NCBI GenBank assembly: GCA_966211955.1
Contig: CBIHOF010000010.1
Location: 1-64,000, forward strand
Length of the DNA: 64,000 nucleotides
From: Albitalea sp966211955
GTDB lineage: Bacteria > Pseudomonadota > Gammaproteobacteria > Burkholderiales > Burkholderiaceae_C
Direction of reading: 5' to 3'
Below, one piece after another: positions 18,099-27,385 of this stretch. Each line of letters starts with the position of its first letter. Within the stretch, counting starts at the first letter, position 1. The notes beneath the pieces were generated by a model. That model did not search any database. It saw only the letters and a program-made list of their open reading frames with translations, and was not told the DNA's origin. Both the position numbers and the translations under genes were made by a program.

Positions 18099-19006
18099 GC
18101 GACTTCATCAACAACGGCTGGTCCATCGCCGTCGCGGCGGTGACGATCGGCGGTCTGCTCGCCTGCCTGGCGCTGCTCTTCATCGCGGCACGCCGCCGCG
18201 TGATGGCCAGCGACAACACCACCGGCCACGTGTGGGACGAAGACCTGCGCGAGCTGAACAACCCGCTGCCGCGCTGGTGGATGTGGCTGTTCATCCTGAC
18301 GGTGGTGTTCTCCGGCGTCTACCTGTGGCTGTACCCGGGGCTGGGCAGCGCGCCCGGTTCGCTCAAGTGGTCGAGCGTGGAGCAGCACCAGCAGGAGCAG
18401 GCGCAGGCCCGCGAGGCGACGCTGCCGATGTTCGCGGCCTTCGCCAAGCTGCCGGCGCAGGAACTGGCGCGCGACCCGCGCGCCATGGCGGTGGGCGAGC
18501 GGCTCTTCGCCAACAACTGCGCGACCTGCCACGGCTCGGACGCGCGCGGCAGCAAGGGCTTCCCGAACCTGACCGACAAGGACTGGCTGTACGGCGGCAC
18601 GCCCGAGAAGATCGAAGAGACCATCACCCTCGGCCGCGAAGGCACCATGCCGCCGATGGCCGCCGCGGTGGGCAACGCGCAAGACGTGCGCAACGTCGCC
18701 AACTACGTGCTGAGCCTGTCCGGCGTGAGCGAGGACTCGAACGCCGCGCAGTTCGGCCGCGCCAAGTTCGTGGCGTGCGCAGCCTGCCACGGGCCGGATG
18801 GCAAGGGCAACCAGGCCATCGGCGCGCCCAACCTCACCGACAACGTGTGGCTGCACGGCTGGGGCGAGGCTGCCGTGATGGCGATGATCAACAACGGCAA
18901 GCACAGCGTCATGCCGGCCCACGGCTCGCGCCTCACGCCGGAGCAGATCCACGTGCTCGCGTCGTACGTGTGGGGCTTGTCGAACACTTCGCCCTCGGCG
19001 CCTTGA
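18095..19006 (+). CDS. ccoP: cbb3 oxidase subunit III CcoP (dihaem cytochrome c)
   Basis: This 303-residue membrane protein accepts electrons from bc1 or soluble cytochromes. Two N-terminal helices (about 10-34 and 60-80) precede two cytochrome c domains with haem motifs CATCHGSDARG (about 142) and CAACHGPDGKG (about 229). Axial methionines lie in GTMPPMAAA and SVMPAHGSRL. The ATG overlaps the ccoQ stop by 4 bp, implying translational coupling. Confidence 0.96.
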   Translation: MSDFINNGWSIAVAAVTIGGLLACLALLFIAARRRVMASDNTTGHVWDEDLRELNNPLPRWWMWLFILTVVFSGVYLWLYPGLGSAPGSLKWSSVEQHQQEQAQAREATLPMFAAFAKLPAQELARDPRAMAVGERLFANNCATCHGSDARGSKGFPNLTDKDWLYGGTPEKIEETITLGREGTMPPMAAAVGNAQDVRNVANYVLSLSGVSEDSNAAQFGRAKFVACAACHGPDGKGNQAIGAPNLTDNVWLHGWGEAAVMAMINNGKHSVMPAHGSRLTPEQIHVLASYVWGLSNTSPSAP

Positions 19007-19022
19007 CGCCCACGAGACCTTC

Positions 19023-20480
<1,458 letters not shown>

Positions 20481-20491
20481 AGGAGACTGCC

Positions 20492-20725
20492 TTGAGTGCC
20501 CAGATCCAAAACGACAATCGACCGGTGATGCCCTGGTGGCGCGTGCGCATGGTGTGGCTTGTGGTCGGCGGCCCGGCGCTGGTCGTGGCGGCGAGCTTCG
20601 CCACCCTGTTCCTGGCCGTTCGCGGCGGCGACGTGCCCCTGCGCGAAGAGGCCACCGTTGCGCAGCACCCGGGCTATGTGGCCGCCACGCAGGCACGCAA
20701 CCATGCCGCAACGCCTCGTCGATAG
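20492..20725 (+). CDS. ccoH: Short FixH/CcoH-like cbb3 assembly protein
   Basis: This 77-residue single-helix membrane protein has PWWRVRMVWLVVGGPALVVAASFATLFLAVR (about 14-44), the FixH N-terminal signature, then only a short tail ending RNHAATPRR. Ordinary FixH/CcoH proteins are about twice as long with a periplasmic domain, so this is the short form. The start is TTG at 20492, supported by AAGGAG 6-7 nt upstream. It overlaps the next gene by 23 bp. The role in oxidase assembly is inferred from family and position after ccoG. Confidence 0.75.
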   Translation: MSAQIQNDNRPVMPWWRVRMVWLVVGGPALVVAASFATLFLAVRGGDVPLREEATVAQHPGYVAATQARNHAATPRR

Positions 20726-20987
20726 CGCCGGCATGGCGGTGCGCATCGAGCCCTCGATGGCGCCCTTCGCCACGCGTGCGCTGATGATCCTGTGGCCGGC
20801 GTTCGTCATGGCCGGCGTGCTGGAGATGCTGGTCTTCGCCGTCGTGGACCCAGACAGCATGCAGTGGTTCGGCGTGGAGCCGCTGAACTGGACACGCACG
20901 GGCGTCTACTCGGTCACCTTCTTCATCTTCTGGATGGTGATCTCGACCTCGGCGGCGATCACGCATCTGCTCGATGCGCCGGCTTGA
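20703..20987 (+). CDS. Small membrane protein of the cco cluster, function unknown
   Basis: This 94-residue protein has two predicted helices (ALMILWPAFVMAGVLEMLVFAVV and VYSVTFFIFWMVISTSAAITHLL) separated by an aromatic loop with WFGVEPLNW. No cysteine or haem motif is present. The start is uncertain: ATG 20703 (MPQRLVDSAG) or ATG 20733 (MAVRIEP); neither has a strong ribosome site. Overlap with ccoH suggests coupling and a role near the oxidase. It is the last gene before the fnr terminator. Confidence 0.65.
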   Translation: MPQRLVDSAGMAVRIEPSMAPFATRALMILWPAFVMAGVLEMLVFAVVDPDSMQWFGVEPLNWTRTGVYSVTFFIFWMVISTSAAITHLLDAPA

Positions 20988-20995
20988 ATGAAGAA

Positions 20996-21018
20996 AGCCC
21001 GGCTGCTCGGGCCGGGCT
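20996..21018 (-). terminator. Terminator of fnr
   Basis: An 8-bp stem AGCCCGGC (20996-21003) pairs with GCCGGGCT (21011-21018) around a 7-nt loop. Read leftwards it is followed by TTCTTC, so it best fits the end of the leftward fnr gene, whose stop is 21 nt away. It may also stop the rightward cco transcript. Confidence 0.65.
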
Positions 21019-21039
21019 GTCTGCAAGGCGCTGACCCGG

Positions 21040-21780
21040 CTACGCCGGGCTGTTCACCATCCGCCGCAAGGCGTCATGATCGACGATGCGAATCTGCCGC
21101 TGCTTGACCTCCAGCACGCCTTCTTCCTGGAAGCGCGAGAAGCAGCGGCTGACCGTTTCCAGCTTCAACCCGAGGTAGGTGCCGATCTCCTCGCGCGTCA
21201 TGCGCAGAACGAGCGACGTCGGCGAGAAGCCGCGCGCTTGCAGGCGCTGCGTGAGGTTGAGCAGGAAGGCGGCGAGCCGCTCCTCCGCGCGCATGCTGCC
21301 CAGGAGCAGCATCACGCCCTGGTCGCGCACGATCTCGCGGCTCATGATCTTGTGGAACTGGCGCTGCAGGTCGGTGAACTCTCGCGAGAGCTGTTCGAGC
21401 TGGCCGTAGGGGATCACGCAGACCTGCGAGTCCTCCAGCGCGACGGCGTCGCAGCTGTGGCGGTCCGTGCTGATGCCGTCCAGGCCCAGCAGTTCACCCG
21501 CCATCTGAAAGCCCGTTACCTGGTCGCGGCCATCTTCGGAAGACACGCGCGTCTTGAAGAAGCCCGTGCGCACCGCATACACCGCCTCGAAAGGGTCGCC
21601 GCTGCGAAACAGCGTGTCGCCGCGGCGCACGCGCAGCCGCGTGGCCACCATACCGTCCAGCCGCTTGAGCTCCTGGTCGGAGAAGCCCACCGGCAGGCAC
21701 AGCTCGCGCAGGTTGCAGCTTGAGCAAGCGACCGGGATCGCGGTGGGCTGGGGGCATGCGGCTCGGCGGGCGGGGGTCAT
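21040..21780 (-). CDS. fnr: Oxygen-sensing regulator FNR/Anr
   Basis: This 246-residue Crp-family activator senses oxygen through a [4Fe-4S] cluster. The N-terminal CSSCNLRELC supplies three cysteines with C-x2-C-x5-C spacing, and the fourth is in TDRHSCDAVAL; together they match the FNR ligand set. The C-terminal helix-turn-helix TREEIGTYLGLKLETVSRCFSRF has the E..SR residues that read TTGAT half-sites. The start at 21780 (MTPARRAACPQ) has AGGA upstream, while the 12-codon longer start has no ribosome site. It is divergent from hemN and probably autoregulated by the box at 21843-21856. Confidence 0.94.
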   Translation of the reverse strand: MTPARRAACPQPTAIPVACSSCNLRELCLPVGFSDQELKRLDGMVATRLRVRRGDTLFRSGDPFEAVYAVRTGFFKTRVSSEDGRDQVTGFQMAGELLGLDGISTDRHSCDAVALEDSQVCVIPYGQLEQLSREFTDLQRQFHKIMSREIVRDQGVMLLLGSMRAEERLAAFLLNLTQRLQARGFSPTSLVLRMTREEIGTYLGLKLETVSRCFSRFQEEGVLEVKQRQIRIVDHDALRRMVNSPA

Positions 21781-21814
21781 GGTGTCCTGGTCGTGATGCA
21801 GCGCAAGATGAGTC

Positions 21815-21856
21815 ATTTTTTGCGCTGCGCCGCCCGCGGAGCTTGCGCAAGATCAA
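21815..21856 (-). promoter_or_regulatory. FNR/Anr box and promoter of fnr (also upstream of hemN)
   Basis: On the minus strand the box reads TTGATCTTGCGCAA (21843-21856), 8 of 10 fixed positions. Exactly 22 nt later comes AAAAAT (21815-21820), the same hexamer at the same distance as at ccoN. The expected start point is about 28 nt before the fnr ATG. The same box is 34 bp before the hemN ATG, too close for a normal leader, so its main target looks to be fnr. Confidence 0.7.
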
Positions 21857-21890
21857 GCCGGGGGCCGGGTGCGGTCGGCACCATCGCCGC

Positions 21891-23333
21891 ATGTCTTCCG
21901 TCCCTCACCTCGATTCCGCCCGCCACTCCCATCTCGATGACGCAGGGCCGGCGGTTCTCTCCGATGAGCTGTTGCGGCGCTTCGACACACCCGGGCCGCG
22001 CTACACCTCGTACCCCACGGCCGATCGCTTCGTCGAAGCCTTCGGCGCCGACGACACCCTGCGTGCACTAGGCCAGCGCGGTGCCGGCACGGCGGCGGGT
22101 GGGGCGGCACCGCTCTCCGTCTACGTGCACATCCCGTTCTGCGAATCGGTGTGCTACTACTGCGCGTGCAACAAGGTCATCACCAAGCACCATGACCGCG
22201 CAGGCGAGTACCTCGATGCGCTGGACAAGGAAGTCGCGCTTGTCGCGGCCGCGCTCGGCGCGCGCCAGTCGGTGTCGCAACTGCACTTCGGCGGCGGCTC
22301 GCCCACCTTCCTGTCCGACGCCGAACTTGAGCGCGTCATGACCACGCTGCGGCAGAGCTTCCGCGTGCTGCCCGATGCCGAGATGAGCATCGAGGTGGAC
22401 CCTCGCACCGTCACGCCCGAGCGGCTCGCGTGGCTGCGTCACATCGGCTTCAACCGCCTGAGCTTCGGCGTGCAGGATTTCGATGCGCAGGTGCAGCGCG
22501 CCGTCCATCGCGTGCAGTCTTTCGAAAGCGTGCGCGACCTGATGGTGAGCGCCCGGCAGCTCGGCTTCGAATCGATCAACGCCGACCTCATCTATGGCCT
22601 TCCGAAGCAGACGCCGGAGAGCTTCGCGCGCACCGTGGCGCAGATCAGCGAGCTGCGGCCCGACCGCATCGCGCTGTACGCCTATGCGCACCTTCCGCAG
22701 CGCTTCAAGCCGCAACGCCGCATCGTGGCCGACGACCTGCCCAGCGCCGGCCAGCGCGTGCAGATGCTCGGCGGCGCCATCGCCGGCTTCTTCGCGCGTG
22801 GCTACAGCTACATCGGCATGGACCACTTCGCGCTGCCTGACGACAGCTTGGCCGTTGCCAAGCGGCAGGGCCGCCTGCACCGCAACTTCCAGGGCTACAG
22901 CACGCAGCCCGACTGCGATTTGATCGGCCTGGGCGTGTCGGCCATCGGCCGCGTGGGGGCCACCTACCACCAGAACGCCAAGACCCTGCCCGAGTACTAC
23001 GACGCGCTGCGCCAGGACCAGCTGCCCGTGGCGCGCGGCATTGCGCTTACCCGTGACGACGTCGTGCGGCGCGCGGTGATCATGGCGCTGATGTGCCAGG
23101 GGCGTCTCGAGTTCGAGTCCATCGAGCTCGCGCACCTCATCGACATGCGCGAGTACTTCGCACGCGAACTCGCCGAGCTCGAACCGCTGCACGCGGCGGG
23201 CCTCGTGAGCATCGAGCCCGACGCCATCCAGGTCACCGCCGCCGGCTGGTACCTCGTGCGCGCGGTGGCCATGGTGTTCGACCGCCACCTGCACAGCGAC
23301 AGGCTGCGCGAGCGCTTCTCGCGGATCATCTGA
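21891..23333 (+). CDS. hemN: Oxygen-independent coproporphyrinogen III oxidase HemN
   Basis: This 480-residue radical SAM enzyme decarboxylates coproporphyrinogen III to protoporphyrinogen IX without oxygen, supplying haem under low oxygen. The N-terminal PGPRYTSYPTADRF block (about 31-44) and the cluster motif HIPFCESVCYYCACNKV (CxxxCxxC followed by AC) are diagnostic of true HemN rather than HemW. FGGGSPTFL (about 137) binds SAM. The ATG at 21891 begins MSSVPHLDSARH. It is divergent from fnr and overlaps the next gene by one base. Confidence 0.95.
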   Translation: MSSVPHLDSARHSHLDDAGPAVLSDELLRRFDTPGPRYTSYPTADRFVEAFGADDTLRALGQRGAGTAAGGAAPLSVYVHIPFCESVCYYCACNKVITKHHDRAGEYLDALDKEVALVAAALGARQSVSQLHFGGGSPTFLSDAELERVMTTLRQSFRVLPDAEMSIEVDPRTVTPERLAWLRHIGFNRLSFGVQDFDAQVQRAVHRVQSFESVRDLMVSARQLGFESINADLIYGLPKQTPESFARTVAQISELRPDRIALYAYAHLPQRFKPQRRIVADDLPSAGQRVQMLGGAIAGFFARGYSYIGMDHFALPDDSLAVAKRQGRLHRNFQGYSTQPDCDLIGLGVSAIGRVGATYHQNAKTLPEYYDALRQDQLPVARGIALTRDDVVRRAVIMALMCQGRLEFESIELAHLIDMREYFARELAELEPLHAAGLVSIEPDAIQVTAAGWYLVRAVAMVFDRHLHSDRLRERFSRII

Positions 23334-24010
23334 TGAACATGGCACTCGTGCTTGCCGGCTTGGCGATGGGCGCTGCGGCATCGCCGCACTGCGCGCTGAT
23401 GTGCAGCGCGCCTTGTGCGGCGCTCACCAAAGGCTGTCGCGGCGAGGGCACGGGTTTTCATGTGGGGCGTGTCGTCGGCTACATGGCCGGCGGCGCGGTC
23501 GCGGCTGCCAGCGTGCAGACACTCGCCGTGTGGGGCCAGGCCGCGCCGGCCATCCGGCCGCTGTGGTTGCTGGTGCAACTCGGCTTTGTCGCCTTGGGCC
23601 TGTGGTGGCTCATCACCGGCCGACCGCCGAGGGCCATGATGCGCGACGTGTTGCCGACAGTGCGCTTCGTCGGCCGGACCACGCCCGTGGCGCGAGCCTC
23701 GCTCGCGGGCCTCGCGTGGGTCGCGTGGCCTTGCGGTGCGCTGCAGGCGGCCCTGATCGTCGCGGCACTCGCAGGCGATGCGGCGGGCGGCGCACTGGTG
23801 ATGGGCGCCTTCGCCATCGCATCCATGCCGGCGCTGATGATCGCGCCATGGGCCTGGGGCCGGCTCAAGGCCGCGGGAGGAATCACCCTCTCCGCGCAGG
23901 CCGTCTCCGCGACGAGCTACCGCATCGCGGGCGCGGGCCTGGTGCTGGCCGCGGGGTGGGCGGTGACGCACGGCATGTGGGCGCGCGTGGCTGCCTGGTG
24001 CGGCGTGTAG
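23333..24010 (+). CDS. TauE/SafE-like (UreH-type) membrane protein of the cco/hemN cluster
   Basis: This 225-residue inner-membrane protein has about six helices. The N-terminal ASPHCALMCSAPCAAL (about 15-30) has a histidine and three cysteines at the end of helix 1, and AWVAWPCGALQAALIVAAL has another cysteine later, a pattern suggesting thiol chemistry or metal handling. Family members annotated as sulfite exporter TauE/SafE are often found beside cbb3 assembly genes. A role in copper delivery is inference. Its ATG overlaps the hemN stop (TGATG). Confidence 0.78.
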   Translation: MNMALVLAGLAMGAAASPHCALMCSAPCAALTKGCRGEGTGFHVGRVVGYMAGGAVAAASVQTLAVWGQAAPAIRPLWLLVQLGFVALGLWWLITGRPPRAMMRDVLPTVRFVGRTTPVARASLAGLAWVAWPCGALQAALIVAALAGDAAGGALVMGAFAIASMPALMIAPWAWGRLKAAGGITLSAQAVSATSYRIAGAGLVLAAGWAVTHGMWARVAAWCGV

Positions 24011-24052
24011 GGCAGGCTGTCCCTCACCTTGGCAGGGGCGAAATCGCTGGCT

Positions 24053-24769
24053 ATGCTTCGCATCCTCATGCCAGCCCAAGTCCATCAACGCCCGGCCACT
24101 GACACGGAATTGGCTGCACTTGCGGACCTCCTGCGCCGTGTGCCGACCACGGCGCGTCGAGTCATGCAGGGTGCGGAGAACGCACTCGTGCTGTGGGCCG
24201 TCAGCCTGCTTGGTCTCGTGGTGCTGTGGCAGGCCGCAGCGTGGTTCGCCCGTTTCTGGTTCAACAACGAGCTCGGCCTTCGCAGCGATGCTGCCCTGTG
24301 GATACTCGGTATCGGCGTGCCGGTCTGCGCTGTCTATGCGCTGATTTCCAGCGTGCGATGGTTGAGGCAATGGAGCGTTCAGCGCCCGCTCATCGAAGCC
24401 GACGTCCGGGCCGGGCTGGTCCTCGAGGAGCATTACGCATTCACTGCCGTCAAGCGCTTCCAGGAGCTGGAGCATGGTGGGCTCTTCTACTTCTTCCGCA
24501 CGGCCGACGACAAGGTGCTGACGCTCTTCGACCACGAGAGCCAGGAGCTTGGCGTGAAAGCGCTCGACCCGCTCAAGAGCAGCTTCCAGCCGACGCTTGA
24601 ACTCATCATGGTGCGCGCGCCGAAGAGCGATGTCGTGATCGAGCGCCGGTTTTTCGGACCGCCGCTGGACCTGGATGAACCCTCTGAACTTTCGGTGCCG
24701 CCCAAGCATTGGCCGCATCCCGATGGCTACACCGACATCCCGTGGAATGAACTGGAGTCACGGTTGTGA
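24053..24769 (+). CDS. Hypothetical protein with two N-terminal membrane helices
   Basis: This protein of about 238 residues was not recognised. Helices lie at about 50-70 (ALVLWAVSLLGLVVLWQAAAWF) and 85-105 (ALWILGIGVPVCAVYALIS). A soluble C-terminal half carries VLEEHYAFTAVKRFQELEHGGLFYFFRTADDKVLTLFDHESQELG, whose pattern suggests a beta-rich domain. The start is uncertain (ATG 24053 or 24068; no clear ribosome site). Its last codon overlaps the GTG start of the next gene, so the pair is probably translated together. Confidence 0.65.
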   Translation: MLRILMPAQVHQRPATDTELAALADLLRRVPTTARRVMQGAENALVLWAVSLLGLVVLWQAAAWFARFWFNNELGLRSDAALWILGIGVPVCAVYALISSVRWLRQWSVQRPLIEADVRAGLVLEEHYAFTAVKRFQELEHGGLFYFFRTADDKVLTLFDHESQELGVKALDPLKSSFQPTLELIMVRAPKSDVVIERRFFGPPLDLDEPSELSVPPKHWPHPDGYTDIPWNELESRL

Positions 24770-25212
24770 ACGCGGCACTCGACCGCCTGGCTGATGAGGT
24801 CGAGCTGGCGAATCCCGGCAACGAGCGATTACGGCTGATGTTCGGCCATGCATGCGCGTCGCGGGTGAGGCACTTGCTCGAAGAGCCCGAGGTCGAGCGC
24901 TGCCTGCAGGGGCTGGGTGCCTTCATCGAGGGCACCATCGACCGTGAATCTCTGGACTCGCTGGCGGCCGAGAGCGCCCGGCTGGCCAACCATCACCAGG
25001 GCTCGAAGTCCATCGACGGCTGCGGCCACGCCGCCGTGTCTGCCACTTATGCCGTGGCCAACGCCGTGCAAGGCAAGGCCCTGCAAGCGGCGAGCTACGC
25101 GGCCTACTCGCTTGTCTATGCGCAAGGAGGTTCCGCAGCGGTCGCAGATCCGGAGTCTTTCGAGGCTGAGTTCCGATGGCAGGTGGGGGCGCTGGCTGAG
25201 CTTGCGTCCTGA
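24766..25212 (+). CDS. Hypothetical soluble protein, alanine-rich helical (possibly Imm5-like)
   Basis: This 148-residue soluble protein has a GTG start overlapping the previous stop (GTGA). The middle part, GCGHAAVSATYAVANAVQGKALQAASYAAYSLVYA (positions about 85-119), is an alanine/tyrosine-rich helical repeat. It faintly resembles Imm5-type putative immunity proteins, but I cannot confirm that by eye. It is coupled to the membrane protein upstream. No toxin gene is adjacent. Confidence 0.6.
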   Translation: MNAALDRLADEVELANPGNERLRLMFGHACASRVRHLLEEPEVERCLQGLGAFIEGTIDRESLDSLAAESARLANHHQGSKSIDGCGHAAVSATYAVANAVQGKALQAASYAAYSLVYAQGGSAAVADPESFEAEFRWQVGALAELAS

Positions 25213-25236
25213 CCCCCACGACGGTTGCCCCTCCGA

Positions 25237-25267
25237 TTGACCTTGCTACCGTGGCAAGGTTGATGCT
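25237..25267 (+). promoter_or_regulatory. CueR/MerR-type promoter of the copper operon
   Basis: The perfect dyad ACCTTGC-N7-GCAAGGT (25240-25260) sits between a -35 TTGACC (25237-25242) and a -10-like GATGCT (25262-25267). The spacer is 19 bp, the overlong distance that MerR-family activators correct by twisting DNA. ACCTTGC/GCAAGGT arms are typical of CueR and related metal sensors. No merR-family gene is in the window, so the sensor is encoded elsewhere. Confidence 0.82.
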
Positions 25268-25336
25268 GAGGTCTTCGTCTTCGACCATCCCAGGCTGAAC
25301 AGGGTCGTCTTGACTCGCGGACTACACTTCGACCCA

Positions 25337-25783
25337 ATGCGGAACATCGCGCGACTCATCGTCATGTGGCTGATCGCCGTGGCGCTTCCGATCCAGGGAG
25401 TGGCCGCTGCGACGATGCTGCATTGCGGGTCCGTGCATGAGCAGCGGGTCGCGGTGCCATCGAATGAGGGGCATGCGCACCAGCATCATCACGCCGGCAT
25501 GCACTCCGTGGCCGTGACGGTCGAAGGCGGTGCCCATCATCACGGGCACGACCTTGCCGCGTCCCACACCACCGATGCCGACGCCCCCGCACACCACCAC
25601 ACCGGCGGCACCGCCGGTTGCAGCGTCTGTGCCTCGTGCTGCGGCGCCGCTGCGCTGCCGGTGATGCCGTTGGTGCTGGCATCGCAAGACCGCACTGAAA
25701 CGGTGGTGGTGGTCCAGAACCTTCCGACCGTGGTCTTCCTGACCGACGGTCCGGAGCGTCCTCCCCGAACGACCTTGGCCTGA
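25337..25783 (+). CDS. Histidine-rich exported protein of the copper operon
   Basis: This 148-residue exported protein has a signal peptide (LIVMWLIAVALPIQGVAAA, about 6-25), then histidine-rich tracts (HAHQHHHAGMH, GAHHHGHD, AHHHTGG) and a cysteine cluster CSVCASCCGAA near residue 97. It should bind copper in the periplasm. Proteins of this sort are annotated as CopL-like or hypothetical in copper clusters. It is the first gene after the CueR-type promoter; the ATG at 25337 begins MRNIARL. The next gene follows 142 nt later. Confidence 0.75.
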   Translation: MRNIARLIVMWLIAVALPIQGVAAATMLHCGSVHEQRVAVPSNEGHAHQHHHAGMHSVAVTVEGGAHHHGHDLAASHTTDADAPAHHHTGGTAGCSVCASCCGAAALPVMPLVLASQDRTETVVVVQNLPTVVFLTDGPERPPRTTLA

Positions 25784-25925
25784 CGGCCCGGGCTCGCACC
25801 GGGTGCGCCGCGCTTTGGCGTGCCTGCGTTCGACCGCTCGGGGCGCGTGACCGCGCGCGCCACGGTGGCGCGCAGCAGCCCGCTGGCCTGCGATGGCCAT
25901 CGAGGACACCACCATCAGAGAAGCC

Positions 25926-27368
25926 ATGACCTTGCCCAAGAACCCAACGGCGATGAGGCGACGCCTCAGCGTCCTGGCGCTCGCCGCAGCCGCTCTCAGC
26001 GGATGCGCTGGCCCCGCCATTGATGCCAACCTCGCCGAAGTGCAGCGCGTGAGCCGCGACCGGCTCGGCACCGAGCTGAAGTGGCTCAACACGGAGGATG
26101 CGCGCCGCCAGGCGCAGGCCGACGTGAACGCCACGCTCGCCAAGCCGCTCGCGGCGGACGACGCGGTGCGCATCGCACTGGCCTACAGCCCCTCCTTGCA
26201 GGCCGCATTGGCCCAAGGCGCCGCAAGCTCGGCCTCGACCACGCAGTCCGCGCGATTGCCCAACCCGGTGTTTGCCTTCGAGCGCCTGGTTCGACGCGAT
26301 GGCGACGTGCGCGAGCTCGAATTCACGCGCGCCCTCTCGGTTCCGTTGCTGGACCTCTTGCTGCTGCCGGCGAGGATGCGGCAGGCGGATTTCCGCCAAC
26401 AGCAGGTGCGGCTGCAACTGGCCGCGGATGTCGTGCAGGCCGCCTCCGACGCGAGGGTGGCATGGGTGAGGGCGGTGGCCGCTCAACAGTCGCTCGGCTA
26501 TGCCGAGCAGATCAAGGTGTCTGCAGAGGCCAGCGCCGAACTCGCCAGGCGCATGCAGGCGGCTGGCAACTTCAGCAACCTCCAACGTGCGCGCCAGCAG
26601 GCATTCGATGCGCAAGCCGTCGCACGACTCGAACGCGCGCGACAGAACGCCCGGTCCGACCGTGAAGCGCTGGTGCGCGCGCTCGGGCTCGACGATGCGC
26701 AGGCCGCGTCCTTGAAGTTGCCCGAGCGCCTGCCGGATCTGCCTGAACCCCCGAAGAAGGAGCAAGCTTTCAACCAGGCCGCGTTGACGAACCGGCTGGA
26801 CGTGGCACTTGCCAAGGCTGAGCTTGAGTTCGTGGCCCGCGAGCAGGGCCTCACGCGCGTCACCAGCGTCGTCGATGGCCTTCGCGTCGGCGCAGTGAGC
26901 AAGTCGGAGACCGGCTTGCCGCCGAAGAAGGGCTATGAACTCGAGCTGCCCCTGCCCATCTTCGATGCCGGCGATGCGAGCCGCGCGCATGCGCAGGCTG
27001 TCTACCTCGCTGCGCTGAACCGCACCTCCGCGGTCGGCGTGCAGGCGGCCTCCCAACTGCGCGAAGCCTACGGCAACTACCGCAGCGCGTACGAGCTCGC
27101 ACGCCACTACCGCGACGAGATCGTGCCGCTGCGCCGGACGATCTCGCAGGAGAACCTGCTTCGATACAACGGCATGCTGATCGGCGTGTTCGAGCTGCTG
27201 GCCGATGCGCGCGAGCAGATCGAAAGCGTCGTGCAGGCCATCGACGCGCAGCGCGACTTCTGGCTTGCGGACGCTGCCTTGAACGCCGCCGCCATCGGCA
27301 AGCCCACGGCCCTTCCCGGCATGAACGCGCGCCCCGAAGGCGCCGGCGCGGAACCTGCCGCCCACTGA
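25926..27368 (+). CDS. TolC/CusC-family outer-membrane lipoprotein
   Basis: This outer-membrane channel protein of about 480 residues has the signal MRRRLSVLALAAAALSGCAG with lipobox LSGC. Long alpha-helical repeats typical of TolC proteins follow, including the conserved AYSPSLQAALAQGAA and NPVFAFERL segments and the second-half ELPLPIFDAGDASRAHAQAVY. It would form the outer exit of a metal efflux route, yet no RND pump or membrane-fusion gene is nearby. The start is uncertain among ATG 25893, 25926 and 25953; 25926 has AGAGAAG upstream. It lies 17 nt before the multicopper oxidase gene. Confidence 0.8.
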   Translation: MTLPKNPTAMRRRLSVLALAAAALSGCAGPAIDANLAEVQRVSRDRLGTELKWLNTEDARRQAQADVNATLAKPLAADDAVRIALAYSPSLQAALAQGAASSASTTQSARLPNPVFAFERLVRRDGDVRELEFTRALSVPLLDLLLLPARMRQADFRQQQVRLQLAADVVQAASDARVAWVRAVAAQQSLGYAEQIKVSAEASAELARRMQAAGNFSNLQRARQQAFDAQAVARLERARQNARSDREALVRALGLDDAQAASLKLPERLPDLPEPPKKEQAFNQAALTNRLDVALAKAELEFVAREQGLTRVTSVVDGLRVGAVSKSETGLPPKKGYELELPLPIFDAGDASRAHAQAVYLAALNRTSAVGVQAASQLREAYGNYRSAYELARHYRDEIVPLRRTISQENLLRYNGMLIGVFELLADAREQIESVVQAIDAQRDFWLADAALNAAAIGKPTALPGMNARPEGAGAEPAAH

Positions 27369-27385
27369 TCAAAGAGGACGCTTCC

